This document shows, one piece after another, positions 54,827-63,518 of a stretch of DNA of 64,000 bases (position 1 is the stretch's first letter; every line of letters begins with the position of its first letter). The translations under genes and the position numbers were made by a program. The notes beneath the pieces are model-generated. The model had not been told where the DNA came from, did no database searches, and saw nothing but the letters and a program-made list of their open reading frames with translations. The stretch lies in assembly GCF_041912895.1 (NCBI RefSeq), contig NZ_JAYSGI010000001.1:992001-1056000 (forward strand), read 5' to 3'. The stretch comes from Pelagerythrobacter sp041912895 (lineage in GTDB: Bacteria; Pseudomonadota; Alphaproteobacteria; Sphingomonadales; Sphingomonadaceae).

Positions 54827-54841
54827 GAAAGGAGGTGATCC
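54827..54841 (+). promoter_or_regulatory. 15-base extended Shine-Dalgarno sequence, complementary to the 16S rRNA 3' end
   Basis: GAAAGGAGGTGATCC is the exact reverse complement of the terminal GGATCACCTCCTTTC of bacterial 16S rRNA. The core AGGAGG is seven bases before the ATG at 54843, an optimal distance. Ordinary genes here have four to six matching bases. The length of the match suggests very strong ribosome capture. Confidence 0.85.
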
Positions 54842-54842
54842 G

Positions 54843-54899
54843 ATGTCTCATGGTTCAGCAGGGAGGTCGGTAAGTTTCCGCGCGAGGCACTATCACTGA
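54843..54899 (+). CDS. Leader peptide, 18 residues, upstream of ilvE
   Basis: The frame ATG to TGA encodes MSHGSAGRSVSFRARHYH, rich in Ser, Arg and His with one Val and no Leu or Ile. It stands directly behind the extreme ribosome site and before two alternative hairpins and a terminator-like hairpin in front of ilvE. It does not look like a conventional branched-chain amino-acid leader. The most likely role is to position a ribosome that decides folding of the downstream RNA. This is inference from layout. Confidence 0.6.
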   Translation: MSHGSAGRSVSFRARHYH

Positions 54900-54923
54900 G
54901 CAGACAGCGATAGAGGCTTCGTG

Positions 54924-54942
54924 AGCGGCGCTATCGGCCGCT
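54924..54942 (+). other. Alternative hairpins of the ilvE leader
   Basis: AGCGGC (54924-54929) pairs with GCCGCT (54937-54942). An alternative pairing joins CGATAG (54908-54913) with CTATCG (54931-54936). The two cannot form together because they share the loop region, as expected for a transcription or translation attenuator. Confidence 0.5.
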
Positions 54943-54950
54943 GACCATGC

Positions 54951-54990
54951 GAAGGGTCGTTTCGGCGAAGGTCGAAACGGCCCTTCTCAT
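54951..54990 (+). terminator. Terminator-like hairpin before ilvE
   Basis: A 14-base-pair stem: GAAGGG, one G-T wobble and CGTTTCG pair with CGAAACG and CCCTTC around an 8-base loop, followed by TCTCATATTT. The U tract is broken, so termination may be partial and regulated. It lies 64 bases before the ilvE start. Confidence 0.65.
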
Positions 54991-55053
54991 ATTTGGCCCC
55001 CGCTGCGGGGAGCATACTTGCCCTGCCCGTTTCGGCGCATTAACCGGGCGGGC

Positions 55054-56148
<1,095 letters not shown>

Positions 56149-56170
56149 GTTACAACGGCGTTACAACGGC
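56149..56170. repeat. 11-base direct repeat at the nadE 3' end
   Basis: GTTACAACGGC occurs twice in tandem without spacer. The second copy includes the nadE stop codon on the minus strand, the first lies between nadE and ilvE. Probably a slippage duplication without function. Confidence 0.7.
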
Positions 56171-58224
56171 GGCAGCGTCCGCCGCAGTTCGTCTATCCAC
56201 ACGTCCGCCACCGCGTCGCTCGGCGCGCGCCAGTCGCCGCGCGGGCTCAGTGCCCCGCCCGCGCTGACCTTCGGACCGTTGGGCAGCGCGCTGCGCTTGA
56301 ACTGGCTGAATTCGAAGAAGCGCTTCAGGAAGTTTTCCAGCCACTTCGCGATCGTGGCGAGGTCGTATTCGTTCTTCGCCGCGTCGGGGAATTCGGCGGG
56401 CCACATGCCCGCCTGCGCATCCTTCCACGCGTGCCAGGCAAGGAACGCGATATGGCCGGGTGAATGTCCCCAACGGATCGTGTGATGGAGGAAGAAATCG
56501 TTGAGCTCGTAAGGCCCGATCACGCTTTCGGTCGACTGGATCGCACCGTCCGCGCCCGCGGGGACGAGTTCGGGGCTGATCTCTGTGCCGAGGATCGCCT
56601 CCAGCACGGCGTCGGTTTCGCGATCGAATTGATCGGTGCGCGTGGTCCAGCGGATCAGGTGCTGGATCAGCGTCTTGGGCACGCCGGCGTTGACCGCGTA
56701 GTGGCTCATCTGGTCGCCTACGCCATAAGTGCACCAGCCGAGCGCCAGTTCGGAGAGGTCGCCGGTGCCGATCACGAACCCCGAATGCTGGCCGGCGAGC
56801 CGGAACAGGTAATCGGTGCGTAGCCCTGCCTGCACGTTCTCGAACGTCGTATCGTAGACCGGCTCGCCGCCGGCGAACGCATGGCCGATGTCTTCGAGCA
56901 TCCGGGTCGCGGCGGGCTTGATGTCGATCTCCTCGGCGGAAATCCCCATCGCCCCCATCAGCTTCCAGGCGTTGGCCTTCGTGCCTTCGGACGTGCCGAA
57001 GCCGGGCATCGTGTAGCCGCGAATCGTGGCGCGCGGCAGGTCCAACCGATCGCACACCTTGGCTGCCACGAGCAGCGCATGGGTGCTGTCGAGCCCGCCC
57101 GAGATGCCGAGGATCATGTGCTTAGCCCCGGTCGCGCGGAAGCGCCGCAACAGGGCGTCGACCTGAATGCCGAACGCCTCGTAGCAATCCTCGTCCAGCC
57201 GATGCGCGCGGTTGGGCACGAAGGGGAAGCGGCGGATCGCGCGGACGAGGCCGGTGTCGCCGCGCGCCGCCGCATGGTCGAACGCCACGCGGCGAAACGC
57301 ATCCTCGGGCCGGCCTGCGGCCTCGGCGGCGTCGTTGAAGGTCTGCATCCGCATCCGGTCGCCGAGGATGCGGCGGGTATCGACATCGGCCACGCACAGC
57401 TCGGGCGCGAGGTCGAAGCGCACGCTTTCGACCAGCAGGTCGCCCAGCTCGTAGATCATGCCCTGCCCGTCCCACGCGAGGTCGGTCGTGCTCTCGCCGT
57501 GGCCGCTCGCCGAATAGGCATAAGCGCAGATCGCGCGGCTTGACTGCGCGCGGCAGAGCATGTGCCGCTCGTCCGACTTGCCGATGGTGATATTCGAAGC
57601 GGAAAGGTTGCACACGATCGTCGCGCCCGCCATCGCGGCCAGTGTCGAGGGCGGATCGGGCGCCCACAGGTCCTCGCAGATCTCGATCCCGAACACGAAA
57701 CCCGGCAACTCTTCGGCGGCGAACAGCAGGTCGGTGCCGAACGGCACCTCCGTGCCGTTCACCGAGATCTTTAGGCCGATGCAGTTGCGCCCGTGCGCGA
57801 ACCAGCGCTTCTCGTAGAACTCGCGGTAATTGGGCAGGTAGCTCTTGGGCACGACGCCAAGCAGGCGACCGTTCGCGATCGCCAGCGCGCAGTTGTACAC
57901 CCGGCCGCCCCGGCGCAGCGGCGCGCCCACCACCGCGACCGGCGAGAGCCCCGCGCTTGCCGCGACGAGTTCACCCACCGCCCGCTCGACCGCATCGAGC
58001 AGCGCCGATTGCAGCAGCAGATCGTCGAGCGCGTAGCACGACAGTGAAAGCTCGGGATAAAGCACGAGGTCCACCCGCGCCTCGTGCGCCTTGCGCCATT
58101 CGGCGAGGATACCCTCGACATTGCCCGTGACATCGGCGGTGCGCACGCACGGCGTGGCGGTGGCGACGCGCACGAACCCGTGCGTTTGGCGGTCGAAGAA
58201 GGGGTGGTCGCTGCGCTCGGTCAT
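56161..58224 (-). CDS. nadE: Glutamine-dependent NAD(+) synthetase
   Basis: 687 residues, the two-domain form. The N-terminal nitrilase-like glutaminase has the Glu-Lys-Cys set: YPELSLSCY, PKSYLPNYREFYEKRWF and GIEICEDLWAP. The C-terminal ATP pyrophosphatase domain has LGISGGLDSTHALLV and GTGDLSELALGW. It makes NAD from deamido-NAD. It converges with ilvE, ending 12 bases after it. Confidence 0.96.
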   Translation of the reverse strand: MTERSDHPFFDRQTHGFVRVATATPCVRTADVTGNVEGILAEWRKAHEARVDLVLYPELSLSCYALDDLLLQSALLDAVERAVGELVAASAGLSPVAVVGAPLRRGGRVYNCALAIANGRLLGVVPKSYLPNYREFYEKRWFAHGRNCIGLKISVNGTEVPFGTDLLFAAEELPGFVFGIEICEDLWAPDPPSTLAAMAGATIVCNLSASNITIGKSDERHMLCRAQSSRAICAYAYSASGHGESTTDLAWDGQGMIYELGDLLVESVRFDLAPELCVADVDTRRILGDRMRMQTFNDAAEAAGRPEDAFRRVAFDHAAARGDTGLVRAIRRFPFVPNRAHRLDEDCYEAFGIQVDALLRRFRATGAKHMILGISGGLDSTHALLVAAKVCDRLDLPRATIRGYTMPGFGTSEGTKANAWKLMGAMGISAEEIDIKPAATRMLEDIGHAFAGGEPVYDTTFENVQAGLRTDYLFRLAGQHSGFVIGTGDLSELALGWCTYGVGDQMSHYAVNAGVPKTLIQHLIRWTTRTDQFDRETDAVLEAILGTEISPELVPAGADGAIQSTESVIGPYELNDFFLHHTIRWGHSPGHIAFLAWHAWKDAQAGMWPAEFPDAAKNEYDLATIAKWLENFLKRFFEFSQFKRSALPNGPKVSAGGALSPRGDWRAPSDAVADVWIDELRRTLPPL

Positions 58225-58282
58225 ATGCGCGCCGGGTTGTTCACGATGAAACGCGCGACTGCAAGCGCCAGCGTGGCCCGCC

Positions 58283-59299
58283 TCAGGCCGCGGCGAGCAG
58301 TTTGCCCGCGGCGGGCGAGCCTTCGAGCAGTTCGATCAGCCCCCGCTCCTCGCGCGTAAGCCACTGGGTCGAGCGCGGCAGGCGCAGCGCCTCGCGCCAC
58401 TTGATCTGCCGATCGACCAGATCGATCACCGCCGGGTGGACGTAGCTGCGGCGGGTGACGGCAGGCGTGTTGCCGAGATGCTCGGCCACGTCGGCCAGCA
58501 TCGCCTTAAGCGTGAGCCGCTCCTTCGCCTCCGCCAACAGTTCGAAGGCAAGCACGCTGGCGTGCCAGGTGCGGAAGTTCTTGGCGGTGAAATGCTCGCC
58601 CATCGTCTCGCACAGGTATTCGTTGACGTCGTGCGATCCGATCTCGTGCAGATCGCCGTCGTCGTCGATGTACTTGAACACGTGTTGGCCGGGCAGGTCC
58701 TGCATCTTGCGGACCACGCGCGCGAGCGCGCCGTCGGTCAGAGAAACCTCGCGCAGCTTGCCGGACTTGCCTTTGTACTTGAGCTTCAGCGTACGCCCCG
58801 TGACCTCGGCATGGCGCTGGCGCAGCGTGGTCGCGCCGTAACTGCGGTTGGTCTTCGCGTACCCCTCGTTGCCGATCCGCATAGCGCCGAGATCGAGCAG
58901 GCGGACGACGCTCGCGATAGCGCGCTCGCGGGTCAGGCTGCGCGCCGAGAGATCCTCCTCCACCCGCTTGCGGACCAGCGGCAGCAAGCTGCCGAAGGTA
59001 ACGCAGCCGTCGAACTTCTCGCCTTCGCGGAAATTGCGGAAATCGGGGTGATAGCGGTATTGCTTGCGCCCCTTCGCGTCGATCCCGGTGGCGAGGATGT
59101 GTCCGTTCGGCGCCGGGCAGAACCACGCCTCGACATAAGCGGGCGGCAGCGCGATCGCGTTGAGCCGGGTGCGCTCGTCCGCATCGCGGATCAGTTCGCC
59201 ATGCGCGTCGTAATAGGCCCAGCCGCGCCCGGATCGCTTGCGCGTGATGCCCGGCAAGTCGTCGTCGACATAGATGAGCTTGGGCGCGCGCGTGGGCAT
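58283..59299 (-). CDS. DNA topoisomerase IB (poxvirus type)
   Basis: 338 residues. The N-terminal domain (APKLIYVDDDLPGITRKRSG) binds DNA; the catalytic domain has FRTWHASVLAF and the active-site Tyr in NTPAVTRRSYVHPAVID. Relaxes supercoils through a 3'-phosphotyrosine link. Such enzymes are scattered in proteobacteria. Confidence 0.92.
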   Translation of the reverse strand: MPTRAPKLIYVDDDLPGITRKRSGRGWAYYDAHGELIRDADERTRLNAIALPPAYVEAWFCPAPNGHILATGIDAKGRKQYRYHPDFRNFREGEKFDGCVTFGSLLPLVRKRVEEDLSARSLTRERAIASVVRLLDLGAMRIGNEGYAKTNRSYGATTLRQRHAEVTGRTLKLKYKGKSGKLREVSLTDGALARVVRKMQDLPGQHVFKYIDDDGDLHEIGSHDVNEYLCETMGEHFTAKNFRTWHASVLAFELLAEAKERLTLKAMLADVAEHLGNTPAVTRRSYVHPAVIDLVDRQIKWREALRLPRSTQWLTREERGLIELLEGSPAAGKLLAAA

Positions 59300-59381
59300 G
59301 AGGGTTGAACCGCGGATGCGGCTTGCGGTTCCACGCGGCGCGACCCATCTCGGCCCCCGAACGCAGCATTGGGAGCAAGCG

Positions 59382-60227
59382 ATGGCCGATCCGACCTACA
59401 CCCCGCCCGAAGTCTGGACCAATACCGAGAGCGGCGGCAAGTTCGCCGGGATCAATCGCCCCACCGCCGGCGCGCGCGAGCAGCGCGACCTGCCCGTTGG
59501 AGAGCATCCCTTACAGCTCTACTCGCTCGCCACGCCCAACGGCGTGAAGGCCGGGATCATGCTGGAGGAACTGATCGAAGCGGGGCACGACGCCGAGTAC
59601 GACGCCTGGACCGTGCAGATTTCCGACGGCGACCAGTTCACCAGCGGCTTCGTGGACGTGAATCCCAATTCCAAAATCCCCGCGCTGCTCGACCGCAGCG
59701 GACCGGAGCCGGTGCGCGTGTTCGAAAGCGGCGCGATCCTGCTCCATCTGGCGGAGAAGTTCGGCGCGTTCCTACCCACCGATCATACCCGCGCCGAGGT
59801 GCTGAGCTGGCTGTTCTGGCAGATCGGCAGCGCCCCGTTCATCGGTGGCGGGTTCGGCCATTTCTACGCCTACGCGCCGGAAAAATACGAATACCCGATC
59901 AACCGCTACGCGATGGAGACCAAGCGCCTGTTCGATGTCGCCGACAAGCGGCTGGCGGACAGCGAATACCTGGGCGGCTCGGACTATACCGTGGCCGACA
60001 TCGCGGCCTGGCCGTGGCTGTCGCCGTTCGTGATCGGCGGAATCTACGGCGAGGCGCGCACGTTCCTCTCGATCCAGGAGTATTCGCATGTCGAGCGCTG
60101 GGTGAAGGCGATCGCGCAGCGTCCCGCGGTCAAACGCGGGCGGATCGTCAACAAGACCTGGGGCGAAGACGACGAACAGCTCCGCGAACGCCACTCGCCC
60201 GCCGATTTCGAGGGCAAGAAGCTGTAA
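59382..60227 (+). CDS. yghU: Glutathione S-transferase-family disulfide reductase (YghU-like)
   Basis: 281 residues with GGGAG seven bases before the ATG. An N-terminal extension of about 45 residues, a thioredoxin-like domain (LQLYSLATPNGVKAGIMLEEL; NPNSKIPALLDR; VFESGAILLHLAEKFG) and a helical C-terminal domain. This pattern matches the Nu-class YghU enzymes that reduce disulfides with two glutathiones. Symbol given by family similarity. Confidence 0.85.
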   Translation: MADPTYTPPEVWTNTESGGKFAGINRPTAGAREQRDLPVGEHPLQLYSLATPNGVKAGIMLEELIEAGHDAEYDAWTVQISDGDQFTSGFVDVNPNSKIPALLDRSGPEPVRVFESGAILLHLAEKFGAFLPTDHTRAEVLSWLFWQIGSAPFIGGGFGHFYAYAPEKYEYPINRYAMETKRLFDVADKRLADSEYLGGSDYTVADIAAWPWLSPFVIGGIYGEARTFLSIQEYSHVERWVKAIAQRPAVKRGRIVNKTWGEDDEQLRERHSPADFEGKKL

Positions 60228-60276
60228 GGTGCCCCTTCACAACCGCGCCAGCTCCGCTATAGGAGCGCGCGCCTGC

Positions 60277-60351
60277 TGGGGTGTAGCCAAGCGGTAAGGC
60301 ACCGGTTTTTGGTACCGGCATGCGCAGGTTCGAATCCTGCCACCCCAGCCA
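60277..60351 (+). tRNA. tRNA-Gln (TTG)
   Basis: 75 bases with encoded CCA. Acceptor stem TGGGGTG pairs with CACCCCA, anticodon stem CCGGT pairs with ACCGG, and the loop TTTTGGT places TTG at the anticodon. T arm contains GGTTCGAATCC. Confidence 0.96.
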
Positions 60352-60394
60352 GCTCCCATTTTTTTCTGCGTGCCCCTGCTATCCGGACGGTGTC

Positions 60395-60811
60395 CTAGCG
60401 CACCAGCACGACCGAACAGCTTGCCTTGGCCGCGATCCGGATCGGTTCGGGCTGGTACAGCAGATCGACGAGGGCCGGCTCGCGCGCGGGCAGGACGATT
60501 ACGTCAGCGCGGATTTCCTCCGCGATATGCAGGATCGATCCGGGAACGGACCCCCAACGGCTGAGCGTGCGGCAGCGTGTCGGGCGAATATGCGCCTTCA
60601 ACCGTTCGAGCCCCGCTGCGGCGCGTGCTTCGAACCAGCGGCGGGCTTCCCAAGAATAGTCGGCATCCTTCACCACCACCCAATGCGGTGCGATCGTCGC
60701 GAGCGTGAGCCAGGCGTCGCAATCGCGCGCCAGTTTGCCAGCGACCTCCACCGCCTTGCGCGCTTCGTCGGGGGCGGTCAGCTTCACCGGCGCGAGGATG
60801 TTCTCGAACAT
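60395..60811 (-). CDS. Universal stress protein
   Basis: 138 residues of the UspA fold: FENILAPVKLT at the start and RADVIVLPA plus ASCSVVLVR at the end. The usual ATP motif GxxGxG before the last strand is not seen, so it may be a non-ATP-binding type. It is the last gene of the sulfate operon, 20 bases behind the porin gene. Confidence 0.85.
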   Translation of the reverse strand: MFENILAPVKLTAPDEARKAVEVAGKLARDCDAWLTLATIAPHWVVVKDADYSWEARRWFEARAAAGLERLKAHIRPTRCRTLSRWGSVPGSILHIAEEIRADVIVLPAREPALVDLLYQPEPIRIAAKASCSVVLVR

Positions 60812-60831
60812 CGCCTGTGTCCCCGCGCGCG

Positions 60832-62223
60832 TCAAAAGCTCGCCGTCAGATCGACATAGCCGTACAGCGTATCGCCGAAACCATTCGCGTTGGGTGCGGT
60901 CTCGAGAAACCGGCCGTGGAACAGCGCCGCAGCACCGGTGTCGAGCCGCAGCGCCGTGGGAACGATCCAGTAGCGCGCCCGCGCCTCGATCTGATGGCCG
61001 CCGAACTTGCCCGATTGCCCGGCCGCGTCGCGCACGCCGGTGTTGGCGAAGCTGTCGCTCGCACTGTCGAGCCAGGCCGCGCGATAGAACACGAAACCGT
61101 CCCACCGCTTCGATGGCTTCACCTCGAGGCGCACGCCAGGCGAGTCGATGTTGTTACGCCCGAGTGGGCCGTAGATCCCGGTCGGGCCATAATCGAACCG
61201 GCGCGGACCGTAGAGGCTGTCGAACCGGCCGTAGTCGCCGCCGGGCTTGTCGCCGGTCGCCAGGTCGTACTCGACCGCCACGCGCGGCTGCCAGCTGCCG
61301 CCGAACTGGTAGCCGATTTCGGCATGGAGGAACTGCGCGGAAACATTCTGCTGCGGGGCGTCCGCCACGTTGCTCGCGGAGATGTCGCCGAACTGATAGG
61401 CGTATTCGAACTCGTAATCGAACCTGCCCACCGCCGGATCGCGAAATACCCGCGCGCCCGGCGTGTAGAGCCTGCGGTCGCGGGTGGCGCTACCGGCGGT
61501 ATCGTCCTCATCCAGCGCGAAGAAATACAGGTCGAGGTGGGCCGAACCGGCCAGCTTCGGCTTGCTCAGGAAGCCGCCCCAGAAGATCAGTTCGTCGCCT
61601 TCGCGATCCCATTCGATTTCGTTGTCGAGGATCGCCGCCTTGTCGCCCGGCAAGCGCTGCTGCGGGTAGGTGTAGAACAGCGTCAGTTGCTCGCCCGCCT
61701 TGCCGTCCAGTTCGAACTTGGCGCCGGTGAAGGCGTTGGTGGTGTTGCGAAAGTTGTTGCGGCCGGCAAGCCGCCGCGAACCGAGATCGAGGACGAATCG
61801 CCCGGCATCGAGGCTCGCCTGCGACCCCTCGCCGAAAACGTCGCCAAAATCGGCGCCGATATAGGCCTGAACGAGTTCGAGCGCATTGACCTCGCCGGTC
61901 CCGACCGAGCTTCCGGCGTCGGTGGCGTAGGCCCGCGAATCGATCAGTTCGCCGCCGACGCGGATGGGGCCGGTGTCGTATTGCGCGAACAGGCGCGACT
62001 GGAGCGAAACGATATCGTCGTTCTCGTCGAGCCCGGGGCGAAACTGGTTGGCCAGCGCTTCGTAGCGGACGCGGATGCTGCCCGAAACCTCGAGGCCCTC
62101 AGGATCGCCGAGGGCTTCCTGCAAGGTCCAGGGTTCGTCGGGTTTCTCCTCCTGCGCAAATGCGGGGGCAGCTAAGGCGGCGAGAGCGAGAACGCCGGCG
62201 CCTGTCAGGTAACGTGCGATCAT
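60832..62223 (-). CDS. Alginate-export-family outer-membrane porin
   Basis: 463 residues with signal peptide (GVLALAALAAPAFAQ) and a C-terminal Phe (GYVDLTASF), as in outer-membrane beta-barrels. The barrel begins at EVSGSIRVRYEALANQFRPG and matches the alginate export domain family. Its place in a sulfate-uptake operon (behind yezD and cysA) suggests it passes sulfate or sulfur compounds through the outer membrane rather than alginate. AAAGGA lies seven bases before the ATG. Confidence 0.85.
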   Translation of the reverse strand: MIARYLTGAGVLALAALAAPAFAQEEKPDEPWTLQEALGDPEGLEVSGSIRVRYEALANQFRPGLDENDDIVSLQSRLFAQYDTGPIRVGGELIDSRAYATDAGSSVGTGEVNALELVQAYIGADFGDVFGEGSQASLDAGRFVLDLGSRRLAGRNNFRNTTNAFTGAKFELDGKAGEQLTLFYTYPQQRLPGDKAAILDNEIEWDREGDELIFWGGFLSKPKLAGSAHLDLYFFALDEDDTAGSATRDRRLYTPGARVFRDPAVGRFDYEFEYAYQFGDISASNVADAPQQNVSAQFLHAEIGYQFGGSWQPRVAVEYDLATGDKPGGDYGRFDSLYGPRRFDYGPTGIYGPLGRNNIDSPGVRLEVKPSKRWDGFVFYRAAWLDSASDSFANTGVRDAAGQSGKFGGHQIEARARYWIVPTALRLDTGAAALFHGRFLETAPNANGFGDTLYGYVDLTASF

Positions 62224-62283
62224 TGCATGGTCCTTTGTCGGATCGCGACGCTTCCGGTGGACCGGTCAGCCTCGTAGCTTGGT

Positions 62284-62469
62284 TCAGGGTGCGGACTTGA
62301 GCCGCGTTTTCTCGGTCACATCGATCTGCACAATGCGGTCGTCATGCACCGTCACCGCGATCGATCCGAAGCGCAGCGCGAGCAGCGCCTGGCGGATGTT
62401 CGCGATTCCCTCTTCGACATGGCGGCGCTTTTCAGGAGACGCTTCGGCGGTCTGCGTGGGAGGCGTCAC
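62284..62469 (-). CDS. YezD-family (DUF2292) small protein
   Basis: GTG start at 62469 overlapping the cysA stop (GTGA), 61 residues. The conserved core is IRQALLALRFGSIAVTVHDD followed by RIVQIDVTEKTR. DUF2292 proteins are commonly found in sulfur assimilation gene clusters with sulfate transporters. Function unknown, possibly regulatory. Confidence 0.85.
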   Translation of the reverse strand: MTPPTQTAEASPEKRRHVEEGIANIRQALLALRFGSIAVTVHDDRIVQIDVTEKTRLKSAP

Positions 62470-63518
62470 GACGGGGCTCCTTCCTCCGCGAACAGCCGAC
62501 CGCGGGTGATACGCAGCGCGAGGCGCTGACCGGCCCTGGGCGCAGGGCGGTCGGCGGGCAGATCCACCTCGATCACGCGCGCGAGACCGCCCACGGTGCC
62601 TTCGACCCGCCAATCGCCCCCTTTGCGATAGGCACTTGTGACGACCATCGGGACGGCGCCTGCGCTGTCGCCGTTCAGCACGACATCGTGGGGCCGGAAA
62701 TCGAGGCGTGCCGGACCGTCGGCCACGCCGTCCGCGTCGACTTCGATCGACCTGTCGTGCCAGCGGATCTTGCCGTCAGCCACGGTTACCGGCAGCCGAT
62801 TGATGTCGCCCACGAAGCTCGACACGAACCCGGTTTGCGGGGCCATGTAGACATCCTCCGGCGTTCCGACCTGCTCGATCGCGCCATGGTCCATCACCAC
62901 CACGCGGTCGGCCAGTTCGAGCGCCTCTTCCTGGTCGTGGGTGACGAAGATCGACGTCAGGCCCATCCGTTCGTGCAACTGGCGCAGCCAGCGGCGCAGA
63001 TCCTTGCGGACCTTGGCGTCGAGCGCACCGAACGGCTCGTCGAGCAGCAGCAATTGTGGCTCGACCGCCAGCGCGCGGGCGAGCGCGACGCGCTGGCGCT
63101 GTCCGCCCGAAAGTTGCGCGGGGTAGCGATCGCCCAGCCCGCCGAGCTGGACCAGCTCGAGCAGTTCGTGCGCGCGGGCGCGGATTTCGGCCTTGCGCGG
63201 TCGCCGGCTGCGCGGACGGACGGACAGGCCGAAGCCGACGTTGTCCGCTACGTTCATGTGCCGGAACAGCGCGTAGTGCTGGAACACGAAGCCCACCTTG
63301 CGGTCGGCGACCTTGAGATCGGTCACGTCTTCGCCGTTGAACAGGACGCGGCCTCGATCGGGAAAAGCGAGCCCGGCGATGATCCTGAGCAGCGTCGTCT
63401 TGCCCGAGCCGGAGGGGCCGAGCAGCGCGAGGAACTCGCCGTCGCGCACATCGAGGTCGATACCGCTCAAGGCGGCGAAATCGCCGAAGTGCTTCGAGAT
63501 GTTATCGAGTGTTATCAA
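62466..63518 (-). CDS. cysA: Sulfate/thiosulfate ABC transporter ATP-binding protein
   Basis: TTG start at 63518 overlapping the cysW stop, GGGAG upstream, 350 residues. Walker A LLGPSGSGKTTLL, Q-loop FVFQHYALF, signature AQLSGGQRQRVALA, Walker B LLLLDEPFGALDAKV and switch His of FVTHDQEEA. A C-terminal CysA-type regulatory domain (about 245-350) follows. Energises sulfate import. Confidence 0.96.
   Translation of the reverse strand: MITLDNISKHFGDFAALSGIDLDVRDGEFLALLGPSGSGKTTLLRIIAGLAFPDRGRVLFNGEDVTDLKVADRKVGFVFQHYALFRHMNVADNVGFGLSVRPRSRRPRKAEIRARAHELLELVQLGGLGDRYPAQLSGGQRQRVALARALAVEPQLLLLDEPFGALDAKVRKDLRRWLRQLHERMGLTSIFVTHDQEEALELADRVVVMDHGAIEQVGTPEDVYMAPQTGFVSSFVGDINRLPVTVADGKIRWHDRSIEVDADGVADGPARLDFRPHDVVLNGDSAGAVPMVVTSAYRKGGDWRVEGTVGGLARVIEVDLPADRPAPRAGQRLALRITRGRLFAEEGAPS

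Noticed and set aside
54827..54841. Minus strand reads like the 3' end of 16S rRNA (GGATCACCTCCTTTC).
   Set aside because: Only 15 bases match; the sequence before it does not resemble 16S rRNA and no rRNA operon is near. The plus-strand ribosome-site explanation, with an ATG at ideal distance, fits better.
54843..54899. Classical branched-chain amino-acid attenuator peptide for ilvE.
   Set aside because: The peptide has no Leu or Ile and one Val codon, so ribosome stalling on scarce branched-chain tRNAs is not expected.
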